From: Entoloma clypeatum
Lineage: Eukaryota > Basidiomycota > Agaricomycetes > Agaricales > Entolomataceae
DNA: 64,000 bases
Reading direction: 5' to 3'
Assembly (NCBI GenBank): GCA_963565915.1
Contig: OY751496.1
Location: 2,480,001 to 2,544,000, forward strand
A model generated the notes under the pieces. It made no database searches and was not told the DNA's origin. It was given only the letters and a program-made list of their open reading frames with translations. How positions within the stretch are numbered: position 1 is the stretch's first letter; each line of letters opens with the position of its first letter. Positions 62,505 to 64,000 of the stretch are shown here, piece after piece. A program made the translations under genes and the position numbers.

Positions 62505-62815
62505 TGTTGAAACTTTTCCATCACGTAGATTAGATTAGATTAGATTACATCACGTGACCTTTACACATCTTTGATTACATACTTATTTGGTTGGTACAAA
62601 CAGTAGTACGGTATATAAGACCAGGAAACTGTCAATATCAACAAGTTGTCTCTTGACTCTTAACCAGCTCCATCGCTCTTATCAGCCTCAACCGCTCTCA
62701 CCAGCCTCACCCTCCCAAACCATGTAAGTGGCTAGAACGGTTAAGTAGAGTACTTCCACACTGTAGCTATGTTGCTCAGTACGCCTGTGGCTAACGCCCA
62801 GGTGGAACTTCAACA
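62505..62815 (+). repeat. 5' LTR of Copia2
   Basis: 311 bp. It has TGTTGA...TCAACA ends and a TATA box TATATAAG near 62613. It is clearly the same family as the Copia1 LTRs but more different from them than they are from each other. Confidence 0.95.
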
Positions 62816-63173
62816 GGTTATGGGCCCCAGATAGCAGAGGGACTTGGGAATGCTGGCAACAGCAAGTACCTGCCCACTCTACCCTGGTTGACAGGAGAAC
62901 CAATTGCAAGATCTAGGTTCTGAGTCATACTTCTTCACATATGAACCTGGGAACGTCATTCCAACAAGTACCTGTCATGAAGCGTCCCTAAGGGGATTGA
63001 CTTAGTACACATCATGTGGAAACGTTGATCGTACCTCATACACTTCTGACAAAAAGGGTTTTTCCCACAAACCGCTATTCCTGAAGGGAATATGTTATGA
63101 GGAATCATTTATTTGTTTTCTCTAAAATCAAGAACATCACTGATTGGGAGAACTCCTTTTAGACTCATTAAAA

Positions 63174-64000
63174 ATGTCTACCTCTCGCTCCGCCCTCGAC
63201 TCCATCACCGTCTTCAACGGCATTGACTACCAGAGTTGGGCCAAGAAAATGAAATCCTATCTCCTCCATCAAGCAGTCTGGCGCATCGTATCTGGTGACA
63301 TTGAGCGCCCTGACATCGCCGACTTTACGGTCACGGTCTCCACCCCTGCCTCCGCCACTTCTACATCTGCAACCCAACCTCCAGTGGGCACCACTACCGT
63401 CGACCAACCCGCCTTCCACAAAGAAAGAAAAGTCTGGATCAGGGACGACGACATGGCTCTGGGTTCCATCCGCCTCAAAGTCTCCGAGGCAATCAGGAGG
63501 CACATCAAGGACGCCAAGTCCTCAAAAGACGCCTGGACATCATTGAAGGACGCATATTCAAAGGTCTCCCCCGCCACCATATTTGGCGATTTCAAAGCCG
63601 CAGCCTCTTTCAAACTGTCTGGTCGGGACCCTGTGCCGGAAATCGAGCGCCTTGGGTCACTCTTCGCTCGCCTTAGCGACTCAAAATTCGTTGTGCCTGA
63701 TCTGATGCAGGCTATGATCTTGGCAAGTGCCATTCCTGACGCTTGGTCGTCTCTCTCCACCGCCCTCTTTCAGGTCTATGATGCCGACGACTTCACATGG
63801 CAGGCAGTCACCGACAGCATCGTTTCAAAGTACAGGCACAAGTACGCAATAGGGTCTACTCGGGCATCCAACGAGCAGGCCCGGAAAATCTCTGGGACTA
63901 AGCGAAAGGGGCAAGACCCCAAATGGGAAAAGCAGACAGCGCCGAGTACCTCGCAGAACAATGCTGATGAGCAGCCTAACTCGACCGACCCAAGTACCGC
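63174..64000 (+). CDS. Copia2 gag-pol, N-terminal part (open at the window edge)
   Basis: The ATG at 63174 (AAAATGTCT, as in Copia1) starts MSTSRSALDSITVFNGIDYQ. The frame is open to the end, 275 codons. It follows the Copia1 Gag closely (SWAKKMKSYLLHQAVWRIV, DPVPEIERLGSLFARLSDSK, KISGTKRKGQDPKWEKQ) with many amino-acid replacements and a small length change after TVSTP. The absence of stops suggests that this copy too is young. Confidence 0.95.
   Translation, partial: MSTSRSALDSITVFNGIDYQSWAKKMKSYLLHQAVWRIVSGDIERPDIADFTVTVSTPASATSTSATQPPVGTTTVDQPAFHKERKVWIRDDDMALGSIRLKVSEAIRRHIKDAKSSKDAWTSLKDAYSKVSPATIFGDFKAAASFKLSGRDPVPEIERLGSLFARLSDSKFVVPDLMQAMILASAIPDAWSSLSTALFQVYDADDFTWQAVTDSIVSKYRHKYAIGSTRASNEQARKISGTKRKGQDPKWEKQTAPSTSQNNADEQPNSTDPST

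Larger units (their letters stand above)
62505..64000 (+). mobile_element. Copia2: second copy of the Copia1 family, 5' part, running off the window
   Basis: The LTR at 62505-62815 is 311 bp (TGTTGAAACTTTTCC...CTTCAACA), followed by the same GGTTATGGGCCC primer site and a leader similar to Copia1. Differences from Copia1 are scattered (for example CATCACG after TTTTC lacks one C). Confidence 0.95.

Noticed and set aside
1..64000. tRNA, rRNA and host housekeeping genes
   Set aside because: I looked for tRNA-like cloverleaf words, rRNA signatures and known conserved proteins and found none I could support; a tRNA scan was not possible here.

Overview
The window is a 64 kb block of almost pure transposable-element DNA from a filamentous basidiomycete, probably an agaricomycete. 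The pointers are KDZ (Kyakuja-Dileera-Zisupton) transposases with the cysteine cluster seen in mushroom genomes, Tad-like LINEs, chromodomain Ty3/Gypsy elements, and many short introns (48-52 bp) with GTRAGT donors. I recognise no housekeeping gene, rRNA, tRNA or CRISPR array. Species is not determinable from the sequence alone.

Layout. 1-812: internally deleted Gypsy family A fragment (A3, + strand). 813-4290: Gypsy family B copy (B1, - strand) inserted in A3 and truncated at its 5' end. 4943-18263: Tad-like LINE1 (- strand) with an intact Ty1/Copia (Copia1, 5699-11483, TSD GTCTT) inside ORF2 and a solo family B LTR (16546-17134, TSD GTCCG) inside ORF1. 19423-35319: Gypsy A1 (- strand), broken by LINE2 (19752-22514), by a solo LTR (22871-24151) that itself holds a non-autonomous hAT (22914-23809), and by a complete Gypsy B2 (25293-35254, TSD GTGTC) that holds a non-autonomous family B element (29296-31982, TSD AAGGT). 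35320-40734: hAT with a decayed transposase and a large palindrome. 42550-45457: decayed KDZ1 (- strand) split by a solo family A LTR. 45613-46165: solo LTR of another family. 47284-49146 and 54752-55249: two pieces of what looks like one multi-exon agaricomycete gene, separated by Gypsy A2 (49149-54251). 55617-58663: decayed KDZ2 (+ strand). 58797-60013: TIR element. 60216-61400: proline-rich ORF. 62505-64000: second Copia copy, running off the window.

Most interesting unit. The family B chromoviruses carry, between pol and the 3' LTR and on the opposite strand, an intron-containing gene. Its spliced product has an N-terminal charged coiled coil and a Zn2Cys6-type cluster that is complete only after splicing. 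The LTRs are packed with CGG triplets on one strand, the triplet Zn2Cys6 proteins usually bind. The same elements carry an internal copy of the polypurine tract in pol, and in three family members it covaries with the 3' polypurine tract. Gag and pol are joined by a textbook -1 slippery heptamer. This suggests an accessory regulator in the element, but function is inference.

Decay. Most in-frame stops in the older copies are TGA, and where an intact homologue is present the lost residue is often arginine (CGA to TGA). This fits C-to-T change at CpG (methylation-linked or RIP-like). Copia1, the non-autonomous family B element and one solo LTR are nearly unmutated and so recent. All boundaries, TSDs and counts were read by eye.
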